Shown here: positions 24,097-33,117 of the stretch, in pieces | Numbering within the stretch: the first letter of the stretch is position 1 | How the letters are laid out: every line of letters starts with the position of its first letter | Assembly (NCBI GenBank): GCA_035606235.1 | Contig: DATNFU010000030.1 | Location: 1 to 60,253, forward strand | From: 66-474 sp035606235 | GTDB lineage: Bacteria; Pseudomonadota; Gammaproteobacteria; Xanthomonadales; Rhodanobacteraceae | Reading direction: 5' to 3' | DNA: 60,253 nucleotides | Made by a program: the position numbers and the translations under genes | Notes under the pieces: generated by a model | Seen by the model: only the letters and a program-made list of their open reading frames with translations | Told to the model about the DNA's origin: nothing | The model's database searches: none

Positions 24097-26253
24097 ATGG
24101 CACACGTCGCTCATATCCCGGTTATTGCCGATGACGATCCCGGCCTCGCGCCGGTATCGTCGCTGCCGGGCGTCGGCCCGGCGCTCGCAGTGTCGCTGCA
24201 CAAGCTCGGCATCGTGCGCGTGCAGGATCTATGGTTCCATCTGCCACTGCGTTATGAGGACCGCACCCGCATCACGCCGATCCGCGAGCTGCGCATCGGC
24301 GAACCCGCGCAGGTGGAAGGCGTGGTCGAGGCGGTGGAAACGGGCTTTCGCTATCGCGCGCAACTGCGCGTGGCGATCAGCGACGATTCGCGCGAAACCC
24401 TGGTGTTGCGGTTCTTCCACTTTCGCCGCGCGCAGAGCGAGCGCCTGGTTCCGGGCGCGCGCCTGCGTTGCTTCGGTGACGTTCGCCACGGCCAGCACGG
24501 GCCGGAGATGGTGCATCCGCAGTATCAGGTGCTGCAAGGCGTCAGTGATGTCGAGGAACGCCTGACTCCGGTGTATCCGACCACCGAAGGGTTGGGCCAG
24601 AAGCGCTTGCGCGGGGTGATCGACAAGGCGCTGGCGCGGCTGCCCGATGACGCCCGGCTGGAGCTGATCCCGCAAACATTGCGCACGCCTTTGCAATTGC
24701 CGTCGTTGCGCGAAGCGTTGTTGATCGCGCACCGACCGCCGCCGGATGCAAGCGTGGAATTGCTGGCGCGCGGCGCGCATCCGTCACAGCAGCGGCTCGC
24801 TTTCGAGGAATTGCTGACGCACCACTTGAGCCTGAAGCGCCTTCGCGCCCAGGTGCGCGCGCATCGCGCGCCGGCAATGCCGACGAATGCAAAGTTGCGC
24901 AGAAGTTTTCTCGACGCGTTGCCATACAAGCTGACCACCGCGCAGCAACGCGTGGAGTCGGAAGTCGCCAAAGATCTCGCGCGCGCCGAACCGATGCTGC
25001 GCCTGGTGCAGGGCGACGTCGGCTCCGGCAAGACCGTGGTTGCCGCGCTGGCCGCGCTTGCCGTGATCTCCAGCGGCCACCAGACCGCGTTGATGGCGCC
25101 GACCGAATTGCTCGCCGAACAACATCTGCGCAGCTTCCGCGCGTGGTTCGAACCGCTCGACATCGAGGTGATCTGGCTGGCCGGCAAGGTGCAGGGCCGC
25201 GCGCGCGCTGCCGCGCTTGCGGCGGTCGCCTCCGGCGCGCCGATCGTGATCGGCACCCATGCGCTGATGCAGGAAGGGGTGGAGTTCAAGAAGCTTGGTC
25301 TCGCCATCGTGGACGAACAGCATCGGTTCGGGGTGCAACAGCGCATGGCATTGCGCGACAAGGGGAGAGCCAGCGAACCGCCTCGCTCCTCCACGACGAC
25401 GTCCGCCAGCCGCGAACGTGCCGTGCAATCGTTGCCACATCAACTGGTGCTGACCGCCACACCGATTCCGCGCACGCTGGCGATGAGCGCCTATGCCGAC
25501 CTGGATATTTCCGCGCTGGATGAATTGCCGCCCGGCCGCACCCCGGTGCAGACCACGGCGGTATCCAATACACGTCGACACGAGGTGATTGAACGCATTC
25601 GCGTCGCCTGCGCGGAAGGCCGGCAGGCCTACTGGGTGTGCACCATCATCGAGGAATCCGAGCAACTCATTGCACAGGCCGCCGAGGTCACCTTCGCGGA
25701 GCTGTCGGTTGCCCTGCCGGGCCTCAAGATCGGCCTCTTGCACGGGCGCATGAAAGCGGCGGAAAAACAGGCGACGATGGATGCATTCAAGTCCGGCGAA
25801 CTGGCGCTGCTGGTCGCGACCACCGTGATCGAGGTCGGCGTGGATGTGCCCAATGCCAGCCTGATGGTGATCGAGAACGCCGAGCGGTTGGGGCTCGCGC
25901 AACTGCATCAACTGCGTGGCAGGGTGGGACGCGGCAACGTGGCATCCTATTGCGTGCTGTTGTATCAGCCACCGCTGTCCGCGCTCGCGAAACAGCGGCT
26001 GGAAGTGATGCGCGAAACCAACGACGGTTTCGTGATCGCTGAGAAGGACCTGCAATTGCGCGGTCCCGGCGAACTGCTCGGTACCCGCCAGACCGGTGAA
26101 CTGGGGTTCCGCATCGCCGATCTCGCGCGCGATGCGGAGCTCCTGCCCGCGGTGCAGCGGGTCGGCGCGGCCATGTTGCAGGATCACTCCGCATTGGCTG
26201 CGCGGCTGGTGATGCGCTGGATCGGCGCGGCTGCGCGGTTTGCGGATGCGTGA
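24097..26253 (+). CDS. recG: ATP-dependent DNA helicase RecG
   Basis: Branch-migrating helicase that rescues stalled forks and processes recombination intermediates. The 718-residue protein shows the wedge/OB domain (LPLRYEDRTRITPIREL), Walker A LVQGDVGSGKTVVAALA, MAPTELLAEQH, motif II DEQHRFGV, motif III LTATPIPRTLAMSAYADLD, and motifs V-VI (ATTVIEVGVDVPNASLMVIE in parts; QLRGRVGRG). About 20 Ser/Thr/Arg-rich residues (GRASEPPRSSTTTSASRER) are inserted between motif II and motif III, where E. coli RecG has only a few. Start ATG 24097; a TTG three codons earlier is in frame. Confidence 0.96.
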   Translation: MAHVAHIPVIADDDPGLAPVSSLPGVGPALAVSLHKLGIVRVQDLWFHLPLRYEDRTRITPIRELRIGEPAQVEGVVEAVETGFRYRAQLRVAISDDSRETLVLRFFHFRRAQSERLVPGARLRCFGDVRHGQHGPEMVHPQYQVLQGVSDVEERLTPVYPTTEGLGQKRLRGVIDKALARLPDDARLELIPQTLRTPLQLPSLREALLIAHRPPPDASVELLARGAHPSQQRLAFEELLTHHLSLKRLRAQVRAHRAPAMPTNAKLRRSFLDALPYKLTTAQQRVESEVAKDLARAEPMLRLVQGDVGSGKTVVAALAALAVISSGHQTALMAPTELLAEQHLRSFRAWFEPLDIEVIWLAGKVQGRARAAALAAVASGAPIVIGTHALMQEGVEFKKLGLAIVDEQHRFGVQQRMALRDKGRASEPPRSSTTTSASRERAVQSLPHQLVLTATPIPRTLAMSAYADLDISALDELPPGRTPVQTTAVSNTRRHEVIERIRVACAEGRQAYWVCTIIEESEQLIAQAAEVTFAELSVALPGLKIGLLHGRMKAAEKQATMDAFKSGELALLVATTVIEVGVDVPNASLMVIENAERLGLAQLHQLRGRVGRGNVASYCVLLYQPPLSALAKQRLEVMRETNDGFVIAEKDLQLRGPGELLGTRQTGELGFRIADLARDAELLPAVQRVGAAMLQDHSALAARLVMRWIGAAARFADA

Positions 26254-26300
26254 AGGGAGCGAAGGCCGGCCCGGTCACCTCGCGGATATTGCACCCCGGC

Positions 26301-26330
26301 TTGCCCTTGGCCGGCGCACGACGCTATACT
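26301..26330 (+). promoter_or_regulatory. Candidate rpmE2 promoter
   Basis: TTGCCC (26301-26306) and TATACT (26325-26330) with an 18-bp spacer, about 42 bp before the rpmE2 start. Confidence 0.45.
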
Positions 26331-26371
26331 CCCGGACTTTTCCCGCGCCGAATTCGCGCCCGGAGCTCCGC

Positions 26372-26629
26372 ATGAAAGCCGATACCCATCCGAACTACCA
26401 GCCCGTGGTGTTCCAGGACATCAGTTCCGATTTCGCGTTCCTGACGCGTTCGACCATGACGTCCAAGGAAACCATCAAGTGGGAGGACGGCCAGCAATAC
26501 CCGCTGGTGAAGGTGGAAATTTCCAGCGCCTCGCATCCGTTCTATACCGGCAAGCAGAAGGTGATGGATACCGGCGGCCGCATCGACAAGTTCAAGCGCC
26601 GTTATGCCGGCGGTGCGAAGAAGGACTGA
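26372..26629 (+). CDS. rpmE2: 50S ribosomal protein L31 type B
   Basis: An 85-residue ribosomal protein beginning MKADTHPNYQPVVFQD. It lacks the CxxC...CxxC zinc-binding cysteines of type A L31 and carries the type B features SDFAFLTRSTM, KVEISSASHPFYTGKQK and GRIDKFKRRY. Type B L31 can replace the zinc form when zinc is scarce, though in Xanthomonadales it is often the main copy. It is transcribed alone and followed by a strong terminator. Confidence 0.97.
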   Translation: MKADTHPNYQPVVFQDISSDFAFLTRSTMTSKETIKWEDGQQYPLVKVEISSASHPFYTGKQKVMDTGGRIDKFKRRYAGGAKKD

Positions 26630-26652
26630 TCGCCGCGCCATTGGGTGACTCG

Positions 26653-26682
26653 AGCGCCGGCCTTGTGCCGGCGCTTTGTTTT
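26653..26682 (+). terminator. Rho-independent terminator after rpmE2
   Basis: AGCGCCGGC CTTGT GCCGGCGCT hairpin followed by TTGTTTT, 24 bp after the rpmE2 stop. Confidence 0.9.
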
Positions 26683-26811
26683 GCGGCGAGGGCAGGCCCA
26701 AGCTTCCCGCACATGCGGGCCGTAGCGCCTATGCGATAATTGGCGATTGTCAGATCCTGCACTCCAGCCATCGGCCCGTGGTGCGCGGATGCAAGCCAAG
26801 GAGAACACACC

Positions 26812-28095
26812 GTGTCCAAAACCGTCAGCCTGACCAGTGCCGATCATGCCGCGCAACTGCCGCTGGTCGAAGGCACACTCGGCCCGAGCTGCATTGACAT
26901 CGGCGGGCTTTACAAGGACACCGGGCACTTCACCTACGACCCCGGCTTCGCCGCGACGGCGGCCTGCAAGAGCGCGATCACCTATATAGACGGCGAAAAG
27001 GGCGTGCTGCTCTATCGCGGCTATCCGATCGAGCAACTGGCCGAAAAGTCGAATTTCCTGGAGGTTGCCTATCTGTTGCTGGAAGGCGAGTTGCCCAGCC
27101 CTGCACAGTTCGGCGCGTTCGAGGATCAGGTGACGCATCACACGATGATGCACGAGTCGCTGAAGTATTTCCTGCACGGCTTTCATCACGACGCGCACCC
27201 GATGGCGATGCTGTGCGGCGCGATCGCATCGCTGTCGGCGTTCTATCACGACAATCTGGATAACGACGACCCGGCGCAGCGGAAACTTGCGGCGATCCGG
27301 CTGATCGCAAAGATGCCGACGATCGCAGCCGCGGCGTATCGCTATTCGATCGGCTGGCCGTTCCGTTACCCGCGCAACAATCTTGAATACGTCACGCGTT
27401 TCCTGCACATGATGTTCGAGGTTCCGAGCGAGCCGCTGGCGCTGAATCCGGTCGCGGCGAAGGCGCTCGATCTTCTTTTCATCCTGCATGCGGACCATGA
27501 GCAGAACGCTTCGACTTCCACGGTGCGCCTGGTCGGCTCCACCGGCGCCAATCCGTATGCCTCGATCGCCGCCGGCATCGCCGCGCTGTGGGGGCCCGCG
27601 CACGGGGGCGCCAACGAAGCGGTGCTGAAAATGCTGGCCGAAATCGGCGACGCGAAAAACGTGGACAAGGCGGTCGCGCGCGCCAAGGACAAGGATTCCG
27701 GATTCCGTCTGATGGGCTTCGGCCACCGCGTCTACAAGAATTTCGATCCGCGCGCGCGGATCATCCGCGAGATGACCCACAAGGTGCTCAACGAACTGGG
27801 CGTCAACGACCCACTGCTGGATATCGCGCTGAAACTGGAAGAGACGGCGCTGAAGGACGATTATTTCGTCGAGCGCAAGCTGTATCCGAATGTGGATTTC
27901 TATTCGGGCATCATCTACAAGGCGCTGAAGATTCCGACCGAGATGTTCACGGTGATGTTCGCGATCGCGCGCACCGCCGGCTGGATCGCACACTGGATCG
28001 AGCAGCACGAAACGCCCGGCGCGCGCATTGGCCGTCCGCGTCAGGTGTATACCGGCGCCACGCCGCGTGATTACGCGGGGTTGGAAAAGCGATAG
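26812..28095 (+). CDS. gltA: Citrate synthase (type II)
   Basis: Condenses acetyl-CoA and oxaloacetate, first step of the TCA cycle. 427 residues from a GTG at 26812 (VSKTVSLTS), chosen because AAGGAG lies at ideal spacing; ATG at 26740 would add 24 unlikely residues. Motifs: FTYDPGFAATAACKSAITYIDG (in parts), LLYRGYPIEQLAE, HADHEQNASTSTVR, LWGPAHGGANEAVLKML, GFGHRVYKNFDPRA with active-site His, and DFYSGIIYKALKIP with the catalytic Asp. This is the hexameric, NADH-sensitive class seen in gammaproteobacteria. Confidence 0.97.
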   Translation: MSKTVSLTSADHAAQLPLVEGTLGPSCIDIGGLYKDTGHFTYDPGFAATAACKSAITYIDGEKGVLLYRGYPIEQLAEKSNFLEVAYLLLEGELPSPAQFGAFEDQVTHHTMMHESLKYFLHGFHHDAHPMAMLCGAIASLSAFYHDNLDNDDPAQRKLAAIRLIAKMPTIAAAAYRYSIGWPFRYPRNNLEYVTRFLHMMFEVPSEPLALNPVAAKALDLLFILHADHEQNASTSTVRLVGSTGANPYASIAAGIAALWGPAHGGANEAVLKMLAEIGDAKNVDKAVARAKDKDSGFRLMGFGHRVYKNFDPRARIIREMTHKVLNELGVNDPLLDIALKLEETALKDDYFVERKLYPNVDFYSGIIYKALKIPTEMFTVMFAIARTAGWIAHWIEQHETPGARIGRPRQVYTGATPRDYAGLEKR

Positions 28096-28166
28096 AGCGG
28101 AAGAGGGAGCGGGTAGTTGGAATGGAAGACCGTTTCGGGCGCTTTCTTCTCCCGTCTTCCTGCTCT

Positions 28167-28832
28167 CTACTCCCCATTTCCGCTTTCGAACTGCGCGATC
28201 TCTTCTTCCGCCAGCAGTGCTTCCACCGCCGATAAGGAGGCGCGTCGCATCGGGCGTTCGTCGATGCGGTCCAGTGGCGGCTGCCGCAGCGCGTCGCGCG
28301 GCATCAGGGTGAGGTCCATCGCTATCCCTTCGGCGGCGAACAGCAGCACCGGAAATTCCACACTGCGCTGACGATCCACGCGAAGCGCGCGGGTGCGCTG
28401 TTCGAACGGAATGCCGCGCTCGTGCAGGAACACCGCCGCTTCCTCGGGGGCATCGCAGAACACATGCAGGCATACCGCCGAGTGCGCGTCCGCGGTACCT
28501 TCGAGCACCGCGCCGACCAGCCGCGGTTCAAAACGCGCCAGAAAACGCATGGCGTCCAGCGCGGCTTCACGGCGCGCGCGCAAAGCCTGCGGTTGTTCGT
28601 CCGACTGGAACAGGCGCTGGTGTTCGCGCAGCGCCTCCTCGATTTCGCGATTGCGCGGCAAACCCTGCTCATCACCCACGCCCAGTCGCTGCGCGGCTTT
28701 CATTTTGGCTTGGCGGTAATCGCGAATGCCGTGTTCGCTGATCAGGCGCGCGGCTTCAAGTGCGACCCGCCGTCGCAATTGGCGGGTTCGATCCTGCGCG
28801 TGGATGCGGTGGAATTCGGCAGCTTTGCGCAT
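28167..28832 (-). CDS. Conserved hypothetical protein, possibly nucleotidyltransferase-like
   Basis: A 221-residue cytoplasmic protein. The N-terminal half is helical and basic (RRRVALEAARLISEHGIRDYRQAKMKAAQRLG, in parts), a pattern I associate with a conserved gammaproteobacterial family of unknown function. The C-terminal half has alternating strands and helices with GTADAHSAVCLHVFCD, FPVLLFAAEGIAMDLTLMPRD and RPMRRASLSAVEALL. The acidic pattern and fold order faintly recall a nucleotidyltransferase, but no GS..D.D motif is clear, so this is only a guess. It lies downstream of mrcA on the same strand and converges with gltA. Confidence 0.75.
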   Translation of the reverse strand: MRKAAEFHRIHAQDRTRQLRRRVALEAARLISEHGIRDYRQAKMKAAQRLGVGDEQGLPRNREIEEALREHQRLFQSDEQPQALRARREAALDAMRFLARFEPRLVGAVLEGTADAHSAVCLHVFCDAPEEAAVFLHERGIPFEQRTRALRVDRQRSVEFPVLLFAAEGIAMDLTLMPRDALRQPPLDRIDERPMRRASLSAVEALLAEEEIAQFESGNGE

Positions 28833-29029
28833 TGCTGATCTCCGTCACCGCGTTGGGGAGCAGTGTGGCAAATGCGGATGGAAAGAGCAAAAGCGCGAAT
28901 CGGGCACTCGCAATCGGAGCAACTCTTGCGAGAAGGCCGGCCATGGATGGGCGGTTCCGGTACTTCAAGCCCCAAAGCGGTTTGGTCTGCACGGTCGCTC
29001 CGGCGACACGGCGATCACGGACGATCGCA

Positions 29030-31573
29030 CTAGAAGATGTCGTACGCCGGCGATTGATCCTGGTTCTGCGCCTGGGTGCGCAGGCGGTCCAGATCCTCGA
29101 CCTTGAACATCTCGCTCATGGCGTTCGGGTCGCCCGCCGGCGCCAGTCCGCCGGTGACGCTGTCCACCGAGGCGGTGACGATGCCGGGCGGAGTCGAGAG
29201 CGTGTTTTCGGGCTTGCCTTGCAACGCCGGGCCCATGAATGCCATCCAGATCGGCAGAGCGGTCTCTGCGCCGAATTCGCCCTTGCCCAGCGAATCGTAA
29301 TTGTCGAAACCTACCCATACGGTGGTGACCAGATCGCCATTGAAGCCACAGAACCAGCCGTCGCGATGGTCGTTGGTGGAACCGGTTTTGCCGGCGAGAT
29401 CCTGGCGACCCAGCGATTTGGCCGCGGTGGCGGTGCCGTGATCGATCACGCTTCGCATCAGCGAGGTGATCAGAAAATCATTGCGCGGGTCGATCACGCG
29501 CGGCGCAAGATTGGGCGTGTTCGCATTCACGGCGCTGCCGGATGTGGCTGCCGGCGCCGGCAGTGACGCGAGCGCGGCGCCCGGATCTCCGGCTGCCGCA
29601 GCCGGTTGCAAAGGTGCGGCTGCGACCGCCTTGCCTTCGTCCAGCAGGCGCGCCGTGCAGTTGCGGCATGCGCGCGGTGGATTGGCGCGAAAGACCGCGC
29701 GGCCGGTGCGATCGTCGATCTGCGCGACGTAATACGGATTCACCAGAAAACCGCCGTTGGCGAACACCGCGTAGCCGCGCGCCATCGCCATCGGCGAAAC
29801 CGAAGCGGTGCCGAGTGCCAGCGAAAGATTGGCGGGGATGGCATCCAGTGGAAAGCCGAAGCGGGTGATGTATTCGCGCGCATAGCGCACGCCGATCGCG
29901 TCCAGCAGCCGGATCGAAACCAGGTTCACCGATTCCGCCAGTGCTTCGCGCAGGCGCATCGGACCGCGAAACTTGCCGTCGTCGTTGCCGGGCGTCCACA
30001 TGCCGCCTGGCACGGAAGGATCGGGCAACGCGATCGGCGCATCATTGATGATCGAGGCCGGCGTGAAACCGCGATCGAACGCCGCCGAGTAGATGAACGG
30101 CTTGAAGCTCGAGCCAGGCTGGCGCGCGGTCTGCACGGCGCGATTGAACTTGCTGCGCTCGAAACTGAAACCACCGGCCAGCGCCTTCAGGGCGCCATCC
30201 TCGGGATCGAGCACCACCATCGCCGATTGCGCGGCGGGAATTTGCTCCAGCATCCAGTGCGGCATCACTTTCGCAACTTTCGCTTTGTTGCCCGCGTCTG
30301 CAGCGGCTACAGGCTGAGCGACATCCGGAGCAACCAGCCGAACACGCACGATGTCGCCGCGCCGCAGGATTGCAGCCACCCCTTCGCCGCCGGTCTGAGC
30401 TTTGCGCGCGTAACGCTGTGCCCATTTCACCGCATCGGCGTCGAGTTCGACCGTGTGCTGCGCATCGAGATACACGCTCGCGTGGTCGCGATCCACTTGC
30501 GTGACAATGCCCGGCTGCAAGCCGGAAACCTCGTGGTAATCGGCGAGCGCGCGGTCGCCATCTTGCGGACCGAACTGCGCCGGCAAATCCACGTGTGCTT
30601 CCGGGCCGCGATAGCCGTGGCGATGATCGTAGTCTTCCAGCCGGCTGCGCAGCGCATCATTGGCCAGATCCTGCAGGCGGCTGTCGATGGTGGTGTGCAC
30701 CACGTAGCCGTCGGTCAGCGCCTGGTTGCCCAAACGTTCGATCGCTTGTCGGCGCACCATCTCGGCGACGTAAGGCGCATCCACCTGCACTGGCGGTTCG
30801 TGGGCGGAGGAATCATCCGGCGCGTCGACCGCGCTCTGGTACTGCGCCTGGGTGATGAAACGGTTGTCGAGCATGCGCGCCAGCACGTAGTTGCGCCGTT
30901 CGATCGCGTGCTGGCGGTTGTACAGCGGATTGCCGGTGGTCGGCGATTTCGGCAATCCGGCGAGCATCGCGCATTCGGGCAAGGTCAACTGATCGAGATG
31001 TTTGCCGTAGTAGAACTCCGCGGCGGCGGCCACGCCGTAAGCACGATGACCAAGGAAAATCTTGTTCAAGTAAAGCTCGAGGATTTCGTCCTTGGTCAGT
31101 TCGTTCTCGATCCGGAACGCGGTGAACATCTCGATGAGCTTGCGCGTATAGCTCTTCTCGGGGCTCAGAAAGAAATTGCGCGCGACCTGCTGGGTGATCG
31201 TTGAACCGCCCTGTGCCTTCTCGCCACCGGTGATCAGCACATGCCATGCCGCGCGCGTGGTGCCTTCCCAGTCGACGCCGGGATGGTGATAGAAATCCGC
31301 ATCTTCGGCTGCGAGGAACGCATCCTTCAACTGCGCGGGCACCTGGTTGATCTGCACCGGGATGCGGCGGGTCTCGCCAAACAGCGCGATCAATTTGCCG
31401 TCGGCCGATTCCACCCGCAGTGGTACCTGCAATTGCACGTCCTTCAGCGAAGTGACCGAGGGGATGCGCGGCGCGATCAGCCAATAGGTGAACCCCGCGG
31501 CAAGCGCGCCGAGCAGAAACAGAGACAGCACAAGGATCGCCGCGATGCGCAGCAGGCGTTTGATGATTCGCAT
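29030..31573 (-). CDS. mrcA: Penicillin-binding protein 1A
   Basis: Bifunctional class A PBP that polymerises and cross-links peptidoglycan. 847 residues: cytoplasmic N-terminus and membrane anchor (residues 5-33), glycosyltransferase domain with EDADFYHHPGVDWEG, GGSTITQQVARNFFL and KDEILELYLNKIFLG, an OB-like insert (about residues 320-420), and transpeptidase with SxxK in GSSFKPFIY, SVN and KTGSTND. An Ala/Pro-rich linker (AAPLQPAAAAGDPG) interrupts the region before the KTG motif. It is divergent from pilM, the classical gammaproteobacterial mrcA-pilM arrangement. Confidence 0.97.
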   Translation of the reverse strand: MRIIKRLLRIAAILVLSLFLLGALAAGFTYWLIAPRIPSVTSLKDVQLQVPLRVESADGKLIALFGETRRIPVQINQVPAQLKDAFLAAEDADFYHHPGVDWEGTTRAAWHVLITGGEKAQGGSTITQQVARNFFLSPEKSYTRKLIEMFTAFRIENELTKDEILELYLNKIFLGHRAYGVAAAAEFYYGKHLDQLTLPECAMLAGLPKSPTTGNPLYNRQHAIERRNYVLARMLDNRFITQAQYQSAVDAPDDSSAHEPPVQVDAPYVAEMVRRQAIERLGNQALTDGYVVHTTIDSRLQDLANDALRSRLEDYDHRHGYRGPEAHVDLPAQFGPQDGDRALADYHEVSGLQPGIVTQVDRDHASVYLDAQHTVELDADAVKWAQRYARKAQTGGEGVAAILRRGDIVRVRLVAPDVAQPVAAADAGNKAKVAKVMPHWMLEQIPAAQSAMVVLDPEDGALKALAGGFSFERSKFNRAVQTARQPGSSFKPFIYSAAFDRGFTPASIINDAPIALPDPSVPGGMWTPGNDDGKFRGPMRLREALAESVNLVSIRLLDAIGVRYAREYITRFGFPLDAIPANLSLALGTASVSPMAMARGYAVFANGGFLVNPYYVAQIDDRTGRAVFRANPPRACRNCTARLLDEGKAVAAAPLQPAAAAGDPGAALASLPAPAATSGSAVNANTPNLAPRVIDPRNDFLITSLMRSVIDHGTATAAKSLGRQDLAGKTGSTNDHRDGWFCGFNGDLVTTVWVGFDNYDSLGKGEFGAETALPIWMAFMGPALQGKPENTLSTPPGIVTASVDSVTGGLAPAGDPNAMSEMFKVEDLDRLRTQAQNQDQSPAYDIF

Positions 31574-32058
31574 GACCGATATTGTGTGGCAGGTAAGCGG
31601 AAGAGGGGTCGCGATGAATGCCGCAGGTCGTCAGAGCATTCCTGCGCCGACAATAGTACGCGTTATTGGGCGAGTGGAGGTCAAGCGGGCGAGACCTGCG
31701 GCAAAGCGACGATGATTCACCCGTCGCAAGAATCACCAGGTGTGATCGCAATCAAATACGCGGGTCAGCGCTTGCGAGTATAGATGCTCGCCATGCGCGG
31801 CGATGCGGAGCGGTTGGCCGATTTGCTCGCGGCTCGAAGTGCCTGGTGAGGGATCAGGCAATCATGCGCGATGCGACAACGGCAGGCGGTTTTCCGCGGC
31901 GAGCGTCGTCGGGCTGAAAGGTTGATTTGAGGCAGAAATAATTTTGTTATCAGCGGGTTACGAGAATATTGCGGACCCGTTGATATTTCGTTAACTTTCC
32001 GATCTAATGCACTTGCGCATCTTTCGCTCGTAAGGGCGCGTGGGGAAGGGGAAATTTC
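31574..32058. other. mrcA-pilM divergent intergenic region (485 bp)
   Basis: No credible gene is present. The part next to pilM (from about 31930) is strikingly AT-rich for this genome and should contain the pil promoter; TTGTTA followed 17 bp later by TATTGC (about 31945-31973) is a weak sigma-70 candidate. A CRP/Clp-like palindrome lies at 31741-31756. The pilM start is preceded by AAGGGGAAA. Confidence 0.6.
31741..31756. promoter_or_regulatory. CRP/Clp-like binding site
   Basis: TGTGATCGCAATCAAA fits TGTGA-N6-TCACA with a single mismatch. It is 168 bp upstream of mrcA and 303 bp upstream of pilM. In Xanthomonas the CRP homologue Clp is a c-di-GMP-responsive regulator of surface functions. 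Assignment rests on the motif only. Confidence 0.4.
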
Positions 32059-33117
32059 GTGGGCTTTCTATCGCCAAAGGCACCGTCGCTGATCGGTGTC
32101 GACATCAGTTCAACGGCTGTCAAGCTGTTGCAGCTGTCCCAGACCGGCGCTCGCTATCGCGTGGAGCACTACGCGGTCGAGCCGCTGCCGCCCAACGCCG
32201 TGGTCGAGAAGAATATCGTCGAAGTCGAGGCGGTCGGGGACGCGATCCGGCGTGCGATCGCGCGCACCGGCGCGCGCACCAGGTTCGCCTCCGCCGCGGT
32301 GGCGGGTTCGGCGGTAATCACCAAGGTGATTCCGATGCCGGCCGATCTCACCGAGGACGACCTGGAAGGTCAGATCCAGGTAGAGGCCAATCAATATATT
32401 CCGTATCCGATCGAGGAAGTAAGCCTCGATTTCGAGAAGCTCGGGCCGGTCAAGGACAACCCCGAGATGCTCAACGTGCTGCTGGCGGCTTCGCGCACCG
32501 AGAACGTGGACATGCGCGTGGCCGCGCTCGATCTGGGCGGACTCACCGCGCGCGTGATCGATGTCGAGGTGTTCGCGATGGAGAACGCGTTCAAACTGAT
32601 CGCCGATCAGTTGACCGTTTCCCGCGATGCCGTCATTGCGCTGGTGGATGTGGGCGCCACCATGACGACCCTGTCGGTTCTGAAAAACCAGCGCACCATC
32701 TATTCGCGCGAACAGGTGTTTGGCGGCAAGCAACTCACCGACGAGGTGATGCGCCGCTATGGCTTGTCCTACGAAGAGGCCGGGATGGCCAAGCGCCAGG
32801 GCGGCTTGCCGGAATCCTACGAGATCGAGGTGCTGGAGCCGTTCAAGGAGGCGATGGTCCAGCAGATCAGCCGCTTGTTGCAGTTTTTCTACGCCGGCAG
32901 CGAGTTTGGCAAGGTGGACCAGATCGTGCTCGCCGGCGGTTGCGCCTCCATTGCCGGTGTCAGCGAAATGGCCGAGGAGCAACTGGGCGTGCCATGCGTA
33001 GTGGCCAATCCGCTGGCCAGCATGTCGCTGTCGCCCAAGCTGCAGGCGCAGACCCTCGCACAGGACGCGCCAGCGCTGATGATCGCCGCAGGCTTGGCCC
33101 TGAGGAGCTTTGACTAA
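32059..33117 (+). CDS. pilM: Type IV pilus assembly protein PilM
   Basis: Cytoplasmic actin-like ATP-binding protein that docks PilN at the inner membrane in the pilus alignment complex. 352 residues from a GTG at 32059 (VGFLSPKAPSLIGVDIS). ASKHA-fold motifs: GVDISSTAVKLLQL, ALVDVGATMTTLSVL and VLAGGCASIAGV. The Ser-Pro-Lys N-terminus and ANQYIPYPIEEVSLDF are PilM-typical. Its TAA shares one base with the pilN ATG (TAATG). Confidence 0.97.
   Translation: MGFLSPKAPSLIGVDISSTAVKLLQLSQTGARYRVEHYAVEPLPPNAVVEKNIVEVEAVGDAIRRAIARTGARTRFASAAVAGSAVITKVIPMPADLTEDDLEGQIQVEANQYIPYPIEEVSLDFEKLGPVKDNPEMLNVLLAASRTENVDMRVAALDLGGLTARVIDVEVFAMENAFKLIADQLTVSRDAVIALVDVGATMTTLSVLKNQRTIYSREQVFGGKQLTDEVMRRYGLSYEEAGMAKRQGGLPESYEIEVLEPFKEAMVQQISRLLQFFYAGSEFGKVDQIVLAGGCASIAGVSEMAEEQLGVPCVVANPLASMSLSPKLQAQTLAQDAPALMIAAGLALRSFD

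Noticed and set aside
31574..32058. Small frames in the mrcA-pilM gap as genes
   Set aside because: They lack ribosome sites and known motifs and fill a region that must contain two promoters.
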